Shown here piece after piece: positions 32,909-43,963 of a stretch of 64,000 bases of DNA (positions within the stretch are counted from its first letter, which is position 1; each line of letters starts with the position of its first letter). The position numbers and the translations under genes were made by a program. Location: positions 5,563,399-5,627,398 of the forward strand of contig NC_135567.1 of assembly GCF_964340395.1 (NCBI RefSeq), in the 5' to 3' direction. This DNA comes from Glandiceps talaboti (taxonomy: Eukaryota; Hemichordata; Enteropneusta; Spengelidae). The notes under the pieces were generated by a model, which saw only the letters and a program-made list of their open reading frames with translations, made no database searches and was not told where the DNA came from.

Positions 32909-34938
32909 AGTTGTAAAATTGTTTAAAATTGCCATTTTTTCAATATTTCAAATACTGTAAAAGATCGTGTAGAACCAACCTTTACCATGTAATCAATTGC
33001 CTCGTCCACGGATGCAAGTCAAATTGACCCTTGTAATGACTAACGACTTTAGAGAATAATTCGATCGTAAACAAAATGTTTTGAACCTCCCGCCATTACC
33101 GCACAAATTGCCACGTCATTTAAGAGACGAGATCACGTGAGAATTTGGGACGCGACTTCACTATCATGGCTGCGATGTAGATAAGTGTCATGAATAAACA
33201 TGAGAAAGTTTCCCGGGTGAACTTTAGCCAAGTCGGAGGATACTTTGATTTAGTACATCCACATACTTTTGTCACTTGTATTGTCTTTATTTGTGATCAC
33301 TATCAAGGGCAAGGTTAGGAAAATTTTCGATGGTTTCGTGATCGTGGTTATGGACATGTTCGAAGTATCTGCCTTCCGTAGCATAGGCAAACGTAGAGCT
33401 ATGTTTGTTATCCTTGAAAGTTGAAAGCTATAATTATTGTGCAATTGTTGTATATAGTTTCTGGTTGTATCGGAAAGTTCATTTTACATGACGTACAGAA
33501 GTGTCACATTGTCACTTTTTATTACTTTCGTGCTACTTTCTAGCTATTGATTTTCGCCCCAGAATTGAAAATAAAACCAACGGAAGTTACCGTACATCGT
33601 CAATCACCTGTAGTGAAAACAATACATTGTACATGTCGAAATCGTTGTCACAGCCACAGAGGAATCACAAGTCACGGTGGTTGTATCTGTAATATCTATA
33701 AGTATATTTGATATTTGGAACTATATAAACTGCTCAATGTGCGACTGGCGATGGTATTTATTCAGGGGCATGCAATGAAATACGACGATGGATACATTGA
33801 ACAACGATAATGCATGACAGACCTTACTGTGCTTCTCGTTCGTGACATGCGTTCATTTTGACAATAGTACCGATCGTTATCAGGAGAAAGTGGCTCCACT
33901 CGGGAAATCTATTACAAATATTTATGGAACGAACGTAAGCAAACGCCCATCTCGCTAAATAGTTTGACACACACACCCCTCTCCGAATGCATAGACTTCG
34001 ATACTTGACGTGCGATCATATGGTAACATTTTCCATTTTTAGGCTGCAGTGCATCATCACATCCCGGTTCGCGTACATGTAATCATAAATGTATAAGATA
34101 ATGTCGTCAAGATTATCGCTATAAGAAAGCCATGTGGGCATGTTTTTTATTTCCAGCAAAATTCCACAATATATCAAACTGCCCTGAGTTTACTTGCATG
34201 ACTACATAGTCTGATTATTATTACAATTCACTGCTGGGTCACGTTAGTTGTCGTGACGTGGTTGGGGCTGGTGTTCATAGGGACGAGGTTCTCCAGATAT
34301 GCCGTGGAGTATTTGTTATCAGAATACAGTAAAATGTTGATAATATAGATGTGTTTAGGCAAATACATATTTAAGAGTGAAAAATACTTTAGTTCTGATA
34401 TCGCACAAATTCACTTCATAAAAATCCTGCTATTACGGTACTGTTATCATGTACTGATTTTAGACTCGCCTATCTAACAGCAATCTTGCAACGTCCACGT
34501 GTTTTGTCAGACCAGTTTCTTCTTTGACTGCATTCTATCGGTGTATTTCACTAAAAATGTTGATTTTGGCCTCATTTCTTTTCTCCCACTTGTTTTTACT
34601 AGCGGAATGGAGCAGTTCCACATTACCTGTGACATTGATCATGTTCGACACCATGTTGTCTATTAGCAACAATATTGTGCGCATGTACGAATGATACATC
34701 ACACTCTGTGACGTCACACATCAAGTACACATCTTTTGACCATAAACATTGGTGTACGTACACAAAAAAATATATATATTATATATATATATTTTTTTAA
34801 ATTACAATTTTCCCAGCAATCAACATCAACCAAGTCAATGAAGAATCGATGTGACTTAGTGCATAGAATATGTTACCAAAGGCAAAATTTGATTTCTAAA
34901 TATTGAAAAAAATGGCAATTTTTAACAATTTTACAACT
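32909..34938. mobile_element. 2.03-kb non-autonomous DNA transposon with TTAA target duplication
   Basis: Inverted repeats of about 45 bp with few mismatches start AGTTGTAAAATTGTTTAAAA at the left and end CAATTTTACAACT at the right. TTAA abuts both ends exactly (32905-32908 and 34939-34942). It lies inside the 5.7-kb insertion. Open frames of about 60 codons inside are not transposase-like, so it depends on another element. TTAA duplication suggests the piggyBac or Kolobok group, although the termini differ from the element at 1809. Confidence 0.75.
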
Positions 34939-35533
34939 TTAAGCCAAAGGATTCTAGTGAAACCACAACAATTCAAAAACCACAAAATCAAACCCCAAAT
35001 ACACAACATCTTACGATCGACGACATAATTAAGTAACATCTTGACTAAAATAGATAACACCACAGACGCAACTTAAAAAAAGATATACTCAAAAGTATAT
35101 ACACTTTGCCGATTTTAAGAATCTTCAGGCAGAGGTAGACTTGCTGACAACATCCGGGTCTTATACAGTGCTCAGCGCATGCAAAGACGCTCACGGCTAC
35201 AGGTGTATTTTAGATACCCGAGGGCAAAGAGATGTTGTTTATTGGTGAACACGTGAACATAAGTCGTATATAGGAAGTTGTAATTCCTTTTTCGCATGTG
35301 TGTAGCTGTGTAAAAATCGAGTTGTACTGTACTGTTTAGTCTCTTGGACAATCACCATGGATACTATCAAGGTGGCACATATGCAATATTGTTTACTCGA
35401 CTAGATGAACAAATAAGGTCAACATGCCTAGCTTATCAGAGTAGTTTAATCAATGATTCATTTTGAAACATTACAGTTTCAATAATTTACCTATGTAAAT
35501 ATTAGTTATACTTGAATAAAGTTCAGTAGTAGC

Positions 35534-36048
35534 TAGTCTATCAGCTAGCCCTCGGATGTTCTTCCAATAAAATACGACACACAGCCGAACAACGCTATCG
35601 AGGATGGAACATCCGAGGTCTAGCGAATGTCATCAGGATATAAATAACTGCCAATCAGAGAACCGTATTAGCGACAAGCACAAACAGAGGACAATAGCTA
35701 CATTTTTATGCATATTCATCTTAAGGAGGGGCTCGTAAAAATAACCACCAATGCGTTAACTAAAATGTGTGAATGACAACGTCTACACACTCACCAAACA
35801 CAATTACCATAAACTGATAAGACATAGTAAGACATAAATGTGTTTGTCAACACCTGCATGCAGAGATTGAATATATTAAAGTATATATATGCATATATGG
35901 CCCAACCCACCGCTTATCGTAATCTCAATGGAATGTCCGGTCTGAAAATGACATTCGCTAGACTGTTCGGGCAGGCCCTCACATGCGAACTTCGTTCGCT
36001 TTTAGTTATAGCATCGAAAGAAAGCCCGAACGTCTAGCAGCAAGACTA
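35534..36048 (-). mobile_element. Mutator-like element, long copy (515 bp)
   Basis: The ends are TAGTCTATCAGCTAGCCCTC and TCTAGCAGCAAGACTA, with AGTAGTAGC (9 bp) on both sides. The same site without insertion is seen in U1-U3 (CAGTAGTAGCTGGCTTGCTT at about 20215, 23220 and 26447). This proves the borders and the 9-bp duplication. Compared with the short copies it has about 350 bp more in the centre, bounded by TCTAGCGAATGTCAT and its inverse. No transposase is encoded. Confidence 0.85.
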
Positions 36049-36687
36049 AGTAGTAGCTTGCTTGCTTGGTAACAGACTTCTGGTGCGTCTTTCCCTCTTT
36101 TATAAACCAATCCCTCACAAACATGTCATTGTCGAAGTTGACATGGGTTCAATCAATGTTATGCACTGTTTGTTATTAGTCTGATAAGCCTTAGCGTGTA
36201 ACCGATATGTGTGAAATGCACAGATAGGGAATGTTTCTATTTTCAATTGGTGTTCAAACGCCAGTGAGTCACCACAATGAGGTAAACGTATAGGGGATTC
36301 CCCTTCTCAGTCCCCGCTTTATGAATATTAATGAATTTTTACACAACATCAAAGTGTGAGGGCAGAAATCCATTCTGAAGGTGACAATGGTGACCTCACA
36401 ATTCTCGTGACTCCTGACTCAACAAACATAATAGGTGAACTACACTAATATTAGTATACATACTAAACTGTTATGAAGGAAAGATACTGTAGTAAATCAC
36501 TCCGAGATATGGAGATTGAAAAGTACCAAACATTCTTACATATCACAATTTATTGCACATCTGAATTTTCTGCACACTCCATAATAGTTACACTGCACTA
36601 ACTTTAACAGTAATCAATTCAACGGCCTTCGGAATAAAGACTGGCATACACTATAGACCCTCACTATATAAGCATACACACAATTTG

Positions 36688-37434
36688 CACTACATACTAC
36701 TACATACTGGCTTTGTATTCATAGCACTACATATACTACTACATACTGGCTTTGTATTCATATCACTACATACTACTACATACTGGCTTTGTATTCATAG
36801 CACTGCATACTACTACTACATACTGGATTTGTATTCATAGCACTACATACTATAGTCTTGCTGCTAGACGTTCGGGCTTTCTTTCGATGCTATAACTATA
36901 AGCGAACGAAGTTCGCATGTGAGGGCCTCGATAGCGTTGTTCGGCTGTGTGTCGTATTTTATCGGAAGAACATCCGAGGGCTAGCTGATAGACTATACAT
37001 ACTACTACATAATGGCTTTGTATTCATAGCACTACTTACTACTACATACTGACTTTGTATTCATATCACTACATACTACAACATACTGGCTTTGTAATCA
37101 TATCACTATACACGTGCACACTACCACATACTGGATTAGTATTCATAGCACTACATACTACTTCATACTGGCTTTGTATTCATAACACTACATACTACTC
37201 CATACCCAGTGGCGTTGTAATCATCTCACTGCATACTACGTACTACACACTGGATTTGTATTCATATCACTACATACTACTACATACTGGCTTTGTATTC
37301 ATAGCACTACATACTACTACATACTGTCTTTGTATTCATAGCTCTCCAGACCGACTTTGTATTCATATCACTACATACTACAAGCATACACACAATTTGC
37401 ACTACATACTACTACATACTGGCTTTGTATTTAT

Positions 37435-37443
<9 letters not shown>
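36688..37443 (+). repeat. 37-bp minisatellite, array in U4
   Basis: A short, strongly diverged array of the 37-bp unit, interrupted by the miniature element at 36853-36995 and ending in (TA)n. Confidence 0.9.
36853..36995 (+). mobile_element. Mutator-like miniature element, copy B (143 bp)
   Basis: Nearly the same as the copy at 16694, minus about 13 bp in the centre (GGATGTTCCATCAT region). It is flanked by the same perfect 9-bp duplication TACATACTA. Either the element favours this site in the 37-bp unit, or a filled unit was copied between arrays. Confidence 0.75.

Positions 37444-37508
<65 letters not shown>
37444..37508. repeat. (TA)n microsatellite
   Basis: A pure TA run at the end of the U4 array. 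Beyond it lies GGGGGAATATAC...CCATAGGGGGAAATC (37529-37600), distantly like sequence beside the array at 60.3 kb in reverse. Confidence 0.9.
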
Positions 37509-37512
<4 letters not shown>

Positions 37513-39441
37513 CTATCTGAGGATTAGGGGGAATATACATGCGGAAAAAATCTACCATAGGGGGAAATCATCTTTAGGGAGAAAATTTTGTTTCCCCTTA
37601 ACGTTTTGAGATTATGATTCAATACTTTTCGATGTGCCTCTTGAAGTGTTAAAGATTGACACAACAGGGAATGATAATACAATCTCATATATCAGGTTTC
37701 AACCACAGGAACTGATTTAAATTGGTGATATCAGGGACTCCAAAATCGACAGTTTATATGTTCGATGCATAAAAAGTCAACCATGGGGGGAAGTGAGGTT
37801 TTTTAAAATTTAAATCTTAATTTTCATATAATATCTGTATTATCTCTCCACATACATGTTACCGAGACTCAAACGGACATATTCGCCAAGTCTCGAGGAT
37901 TATTGTTAATTTTTACGCCCAAAAACCAAAATATATAGTGATTGGGCCCTTCTAAAATTGCTCCTCGGAAGTTATATATTTGACAATGCGCTGAAAACTT
38001 CTGTTTGCTACATCGAACGTAAATTGTCACGTGACTTACAGTTGTCGCGTCAGATTCAGTCCGTGGTGGAGTGCAGAGCTCGGCTGACCACAGTGATTGA
38101 GTGAAGAACTTTTTCAGTAAGTATCATTCCAAAATTGTAAGTATAATTCCCCTTTTTTGGAGAAATTTGATAGTTTATTATGATAGTTCTAAGCTAAAAA
38201 GATTATTCAGTCAGAAGTCAAATCATGTTTGCAGTCGGTCGGACATTGTTGAACACCACTGCCTCATTCTTCGTAATGTAGTATTTTACTGTTTCAAAGC
38301 CAATATTTCGTAACCTCTTTTTGAAATACAAACCCCAATACTATCAAAACAAAAGTATATGGTTTGGCTGTGTGACGAAAATATTCTGGCAGAAATGAAG
38401 TTATTTAATTCTAGATCGATTGAGAAAATGTCCGTCGCTTCAAAATGAAACTTGTAAACTGGATGCCCCCTTGTACTAGTAGTTGTACAGTATAAAGCAT
38501 ATCTTTGTTTTGAAGCCTTGCATCTTGGACATTTTTTCCTTCAAAGCCCAATGAATATAATTTAATCTTGATTAAAACAATTTATCTTTTATTTCGGTCA
38601 CATATATTTATGATGCGTCTAAAACCTGAGTTTCGTATCGTATCCAACATGGCGGGCACAGTGCAAGGGGCAGGTGGGCCGGGTGTCCGAAGTTTTAAAA
38701 TTAAGTTGCGCGGTATACTTACAAAATTGTTGAAAGTATAAAGTTTTTTACATTTTTTCACTGGATTTGTTTATGAGCTGTAAGTCGAAAATACTTTTCA
38801 CTCAGAAATAAAGTCTTGTTCGATTTGAGAACGATTGAAAAAAGAAATCCCGATCGTCTGGACCCCGGGGCCTGAACAACATTATAATATGTTGTACATT
38901 GGCCGCCATCGTATCGTCCGTAAATAAATTTTGGTGTTGAATTTTGCATTTGTTCGAAAATCAATAGCATTCCCTCAAAATTCTAGTTTAATTTTTGAAT
39001 CAAATGATGTTTATAGCTATTTCGGTTGAATACTAGGTATGATCAATGTCAGCGCAATAGGTAATCGTCAAATTGTTATCAGCTGTTATCGTTCAGTACA
39101 ACGTCAAACTGTACGCCGGCGTACACCGTACAATTCATTGATTGAGTATCAGTTTTCTCCAAAATGTGGGGGGGGGGGGAATCTTTGTACTTTTTAAGGT
39201 CTAAAGACATCGTTAGAAGAAAGTGATACGGTAATATCGAAATCGTTAAATATGGTAATCGGTAGTTGTCCCGTTTCTAGACGGTTTCGTACTACTACTG
39301 CTAGTACTGTACTTACGATATGCGTAAGTTCGTTCACCGCCCCCCCCCCCCCCCATTTTAGTATTCAGAATGGTTCGATGCCAGATTCTAACGCCGGTCT
39401 CTGACACGTGTCATCCGCTATAAACGGGTGACAAGCGAGAT
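37509..39441. other. Unique-looking sequence, no gene recognised
   Basis: It contains a CCAACATGGCGGGCACAGTG site at about 38645, which matches the YY1 consensus and opens a 30-codon frame (MAGTVQGAGGPGVRSFK...). A donor-like TTTTCA|GTAAGTAT occurs at about 38117. G9 and C14 runs lie near 39172 and 39341. Promoter or first-exon function is possible but unsupported. Confidence 0.3.
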
Positions 39442-39530
39442 AGTTTGAGAAATGTCTATCTGTAAAATAACATGGATTGTATACAATCCGTGTTATTTTA
39501 GTTATTTTACAGATAGACATTTCTCAAACT
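39442..39530. repeat. Perfect 30-bp inverted repeat (hairpin)
   Basis: AGTTTGAGAAATGTCTATCT and the next ten bases at 39442-39471 are exactly reverse-complemented at 39501-39530. The 29-base loop is itself partly self-complementary (GGATTGTATACAATCC). Confidence 0.9.
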
Positions 39531-39657
39531 CCACTCGCCTCAACCCTGAATTATTTAATTTGTAGCCAATACAATAGTAAAACTGATACACAAGTACAAG
39601 CGCGCCCCTTTTCTGTCGAAAACAATATACAATATACAGTACCCTAAAACCACAGTC

Positions 39658-39851
39658 GCTTGTAAACTGTTATTCCTTTCCTAAATGGTTTTATTCTTGT
39701 CTATGACGGTCCTAATACAGAACAATGACGTTATTATAGGGATTGGCGATATTCTTATAAAATCGGTAGCGATGTCATTTCCACAGTCACACACACAACA
39801 CAGTGTGTGACTGTGGAAATGACATCGCTACCGATTTTATAAGAATATCGC
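39658..39851. repeat. Palindromic repeat; 49-bp perfect arms
   Basis: Arms 39746-39794 and 39803-39851 are exact reverse complements around 8 bases. The left side (39658-39781) also matches 45179-45304 in reverse orientation (GCTACCGATTTTATAAGAAT, TAGGACCGTCATAGACAAGA). A dispersed repeat has therefore been partly copied as an inverted duplicate. The IR lies about 120 bp upstream of the candidate start at 39974. Confidence 0.8.
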
Positions 39852-39973
39852 TCGTAGAGTGACCTTTGTTGTTGACTCTGTTAGTTTGTTGGTGATTTGT
39901 TTGTGCCATACTGGAGTTCAGAGTCGAGTGACGCTTGAACTTTTGAAGCTTTTCGTCCCTCCTGCTATCAGAC

Positions 39974-40190
39974 ATGGTGTCGCGACATGTCGAACGTCGA
40001 ATGCACAATTTAGATAAAGTTATGGATGTCCCGATATATCTTGGTTATGACAAAGTTGATAGTATCTGTGAGACAATAGACTCGAAGGAAGAGTTGGACA
40101 GAATTCTTCGTGAACAGCACAAGTTTGCCAGGTCACAGGGCTCGCCATCAGAAGAACACGTGTTAATATTAAATAACAACAACAACAAAG
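39974..40190 (+). CDS. Candidate first coding exon of an unidentified gene
   Basis: An ATG in good context (CAGACATGG) opens 72 codons: MVSRHVERRMHNLDKVMDVP, then IYLGYDKVDSICETIDSKEE and LDRILREQHKFARSQG, ending in poly-Asn. A donor follows (AAAG|GTATAA) in phase 1. The mixed charged composition looks coding, and the family is unknown. Downstream to 40560 an acid-rich, Gly-run sequence (DVDADDGGGG, NVIENTDSETC, EGEGDDDDDD) reads in pieces broken by stops, as in a decayed continuation. The phase fits the exons at 43429, 48788 and beyond. Confidence 0.4.
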
Positions 40191-40662
40191 GTATAACTGG
40201 ATTGCCAACTCCATGGAGGTAAAAGGAATAGTATGCACAGAGCGTTAAGCCAATATTAACAAGGTACCTCCATGCCAACTCCAACACAAACATCAACTTC
40301 TAATGAGTGCCAGCAAAAGAAGTATTGAGACGTACCATATACTGATGTAGATGCTGATGATGGTGGTGGTGGTGGTGGTGGTGGTGGTGATTTAGTTTTG
40401 AATGTAATAGAGAACACGGACAGTGAGACTTGTACTGACTTAATTAAGTAGTACCAGTGAGTCAGATGAGTGACACTGATAATGGCAATACTGAAGGTGA
40501 AGGTGATGACGATGATGATGATGATGACAATGATATCAGGAACTTTTACAAGTGACCAGATCAGGCAGAGTATGCACAACATGGAAAGCATGTTTTAGAT
40601 ACTAACTAGATTGTGTGTGGTTATAAGAGAAAGGTAACTAGCTAGTCTTTCACTGTTTGTCA

Positions 40663-40720
40663 CTTTACATGTACAAATATTGCTTTCTAATACAGTCATA
40701 ATCCTTTAATTTGTATGAAT
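40663..40720. repeat. Left target duplication of the minus-strand LINE
   Basis: TTTACATGTACAAATATTGC to TTTGTATGAAT is repeated at 42527-42585 with about five substitutions and a small indel. It is unusually long for a target-site duplication. Confidence 0.65.
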
Positions 40721-42526
40721 GAATAAATGTTTTATTCGTATAATATTAGGCCACCGGCCTTTATGTACAAAACTTTATAAACCAAAAGTTGTACAGTTGT
40801 TTACCGTCATCCAGATTTTTCAATCATTTCAGCTCTTTTCTGAAAAGCAAAGTGAACATAACATGAGAGTTGTCTAATTAAATGTTCATGTTTTGTTGAT
40901 AATAGTATTAAGAACTTAAATACATTTTGTAGAGCAGGTGGGTCGAAGAAATAATCTGGAATGTACTTCCTTCGTATGTCATCATATGTAGGACAGACCA
41001 GACAAAAATGATATTCATCTTCAATTGTTCCATTTTGACAGAAAGGACACACTCGATCACTTCTAGGGGGTTTTGTTCTTTCCCATCTACAGTTTTCAAT
41101 TTGTAGCTGATGAGATGACGTACGAAGGCGACAGAGTGCATAGCGGAACACTTTTTTGTCCACTACGTCTAGGTAAATCTCATATGATAGGTCAATAAAG
41201 ATTTGAAATTACAATACATGTCTAGTTTAGAGGTTTCTAACATTTCACTGTGTATTAGTTGACTATTGATATCCTTGCACCTGTCCTTGAATATATTGAT
41301 AAAACTATTTTCATTTCCAACACCCTGTGTCTGCCATACTTCACTAAAACCAAAACAACATAACAAGTGTTTGACGTCAAGGGCCCAACAATTTACATCA
41401 TTTTCAGCCGTTCCGTACTGATACTTATAGCATAGAGACAGGATGCGGTCTGGTTTCAAATTTAACAACTTAAACCAATACTTGATTATTTTGATTTGTC
41501 TGGTAACAATTAATTGTAAACGACCGGTTTCAGGAAGGGAAGCACAGTTTGGCGTATGTCGATTTAAACCCAATATGTAACGTAGAAATTTACTATGGAC
41601 ACGTTCAATGTCAGTTTCTTTATGAAAACCCCAAATCTCTGCTGCATAGTTGAGTATCTGTGATATTTTTCCATCAAAAACTTTAAGCGCGGCATTGACT
41701 GGTATGTCTCCAAGTTTAGCCAGTTGGTTTTGAACAGTAAACATAGCTTTGCTGGCTTGAAGTGCAAGGGTTTTCTGAGCTAAATACCATTTGCCACTAC
41801 TCGACATAATGATTCCGAGGTATTTATAAAAAGGGACAACGTCAAGTTTGTGCCCATCTAAGAACCATTTCTCAGTTTTCTTAATTATCCCACCTTGTTA
41901 AATACAATAATTTTAGTTTTGGCATGATTTACATTTAGGAGCCAACGTTTACAATACATGGACAATTTATTTAATAATCTTTGCAGCCCAACGACGGTAT
42001 CACTCATTAAGACCAGATGGTCTACAAATAGTAATAGCCACAAATTTAGGCCAGCAATATAGACTCCGGCAGATTTTTCGGTTTGTAGTTCTCTTTCGAT
42101 GTCATTTACAAAAAAGCAAAATAAAAGTGGGGATATAACAGACCCCTGTTTAAGCCACAATTACAATGAAAGAAGTTAGTCAAACCATGAGGTGTTCGAA
42201 CACAAGCTAGAACATTGCTATACATTGACATTAAAGTACGAAAGTAATTTCCCTTCATACCAGATTTGAATAACTTATAGAAGAGTAGATAGTGTTGTAC
42301 CCTATCAAAGGCTTTTTCAAAATCAACTTACGCACAAAACATTCTTCCTTTGGGTTTAGCTAAATAATCTGTAATAATAGTATTAAGAATAAATATATTA
42401 TCTATTGCACTTCGCTATTTCTTAAAGGCTGATTGTAGTTCGATGATAGGACCGTTTTCATTTAACCATAAATCCTGTCTCTTATATAAAATGGAACAAA
42501 ATATCTTGCCAATAACGGGAGGTAAA
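40721..42526 (-). pseudogene. 5'-truncated LINE with RT and C-terminal zinc motif
   Basis: Minus-strand pieces in order: PPVIGKIFCSILYKRQDLW, DNIFILNTIITDYLAKPKG, motif A (DFEKAFDRVQHYLLF, preceded by a stop), motif B (LKQGSVISPLLFCFFVNDI), and motif C changed to FVDHLVLMS so that the catalytic Asp pair is lost. Then come the thumb (41169-41807) and a C-terminal CPFCQNGTIEDEYHFCLVC zinc-binding block (about 41040-40980). Frameshifts separate the blocks. The 3' end is near 40721 (AATAAAACATTTATTC). It is a dead copy, bounded by a 58-bp direct repeat. Confidence 0.8.
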
Positions 42527-42585
42527 TTTACATGTACAAATATTACTTTCTAATACAGAGTCAAAATCTTTTAATTTGTATGTAT
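42527..42585. repeat. Right target duplication of the minus-strand LINE
   Basis: Partner of 40663-40720. Together they give the pre-insertion site and fix the element's 5' truncation point at about 42526. Confidence 0.65.
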
Positions 42586-42835
42586 ACATATAATGGGAAG
42601 ATTGGTTAACCTTCAGTATATGCAATTGTCATGTTTTACAAAATAGGACAAAGAGGAGGGTTACTTTTTACAAATGGAGAATGGGGGAAGGGTCATGTTA
42701 AAATAATTTTTGGTACACAGCAAAGTATTAAGAAAACAAAAATCATGGTGTGCTGACATCAGATAGATCCAGTCAGCAGATAGTCTTGCATTTTCAGCTG
42801 GCAGGCTGCAATACTCTTTTGTGAATAATTCCTAT

Positions 42836-43040
42836 GGTTTGTCAGAAGAATTTCTCCCTATGGTCACTTTTGCTATAAGGGGAAATATACATATATCTAG
42901 TGACAATATACACATTAAAATTTCTCCCTATGGTCACTTTCACTGTAAGGGGAAATATACATATTATACCTAGTGACAATATACATGTACACATTAAAAT
43001 TTCTCCCTATGGTCACTTGTACTATAAGGAGAAATATACT
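42836..43040 (-). repeat. 76-bp-family repeats, inverted copies
   Basis: Three units of AAATTTCTCCCTATGGTCAC...AAGGGGAAATATAC...CTAGTGACAATATAC, the reverse complement of the large array at 46834-48213. A single further piece with its unique flank lies at 44030-44117. Confidence 0.8.
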
Positions 43041-43428
43041 CTGGAAATAACAGCGTTGAGGTTGCTTGCTTGTGGCAATGAAGAATGAGACAAGTTTCAA
43101 GCAAAGACAAACAATATAATCAGTGTCGGTAACTTTTCAAAGTATAAACACCATGGGATCCAACATCCAACGACTCTGTTTACTGATTAGGACACTGCAT
43201 GTGATAATGATCAACTGGGGCAGTGTGGCTCATACCAGAGGCTCATACCATTATGAAGTATAATATTAGATACAATTTCGTAAACAACAACAACAACAAC
43301 AACTTCATCTTATTATAATTCAAGCTACATACAACATGTTATTTGTTGATCACTGAAATCAGTATTGAAATGGTTTTATTATTGTATCTATTCATGTACT
43401 TCGAATGATTTATTTTGTTATCCAACAG

Positions 43429-43556
43429 GCGCACAAGTAGCACTACTTTTACAAAATGAAGTCATCCCTCGAAAAATAGTTCATGTAAATTTACGCTCAA
43501 AAGTTGGGAGAGTTGAAAAAAAATACTCGACATGTGATCGATTTATCATTATTTAA
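43429..43556 (+). CDS. Candidate terminal exon, unidentified
   Basis: A T-rich stretch and ATCCAACAG precede an open frame entered in phase 1: AQVALLLQNEVIPRKIVHVN, then LRSKVGRVEKKYSTCDRFII and a TAA stop. The phase agrees with the donor at 40190. No family was recognised, and the short length keeps it tentative. Confidence 0.3.
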
Positions 43557-43783
43557 AACTCAACTGTTTGTCTGACATGTAAATAATTGACTTTGGCTTT
43601 CCCATCGACTTGCAAGGGTAGACGATGCCTCCTGTAAACATGCTATACCAAATCAAGTACTGTTGTCTTCGCTTGGTACATGTAATTCTGACATCTTTGC
43701 TATGATCATACATCCTCTGATTAGCAAGAAGATGACTTCAATTCTGGTCGAAACATTGTGTGACTGTACAAACGTGTGTGGTC

Positions 43784-43959
43784 AATCTGATTAAAATCCG
43801 ATGTGGTGAAAGCGGCTAGATGTCCTTATTTACCTCTATTCATCGTGTTGTGACGTTTGTTTTGTTCAATCACTGCGAACAAAACAAAGTCACAACACGA
43901 TGAATAGAGGTAAATAAGGACATCTAGCCACTTTCACCACATCGGATTTTAATCAGATT
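43784..43959. mobile_element. 176-bp foldback miniature element with GGTC duplication
   Basis: Almost the whole element is one hairpin: arms of about 83 bp (AATCTGATTAAAATCCGATG ... GAACAAAACAAA) around a loop of about ten bases, with one G/T-type mismatch at GCGGC/GCCAC and a one-base length difference near the loop. GGTC lies directly on each side (43780-43783 and 43960-43963), a 4-bp target duplication. Confidence 0.8.
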
Positions 43960-43963
43960 GGTC

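Larger units (their letters stand above)
29491..35176. other. 5.7-kb insertion splitting unit U4
   Basis: U4 stops at 29490 and continues at 35177 exactly where U1-U3 read on (GCATGCAAAGACGCTCACGG). The inserted DNA holds two LINE fragments in opposite orientation, two palindromes and a TTAA element. Only AGC is shared at the two borders, and no terminal inverted repeat was seen. It is either a composite of successive insertions or a non-transposition event. Confidence 0.75.
35177..37443 (+). repeat. Tandem unit U4, right part
   Basis: It continues U4 with GCATGCAAAGACGCTCACGG and follows U1-U3 to TAAAGACTGGCATACAC, then a 37-bp array from 36688. The divergence is clearly higher than among U1-U3. 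Two Mutator-like elements are inserted (35534-36048 and 36853-36995). Confidence 0.85.

Noticed and set aside
29491-35176. Single large autonomous transposon (Polinton or Helitron type)
   Set aside because: No replication, integrase or helicase motif, no terminal inverted repeats and no matching short ends were seen.
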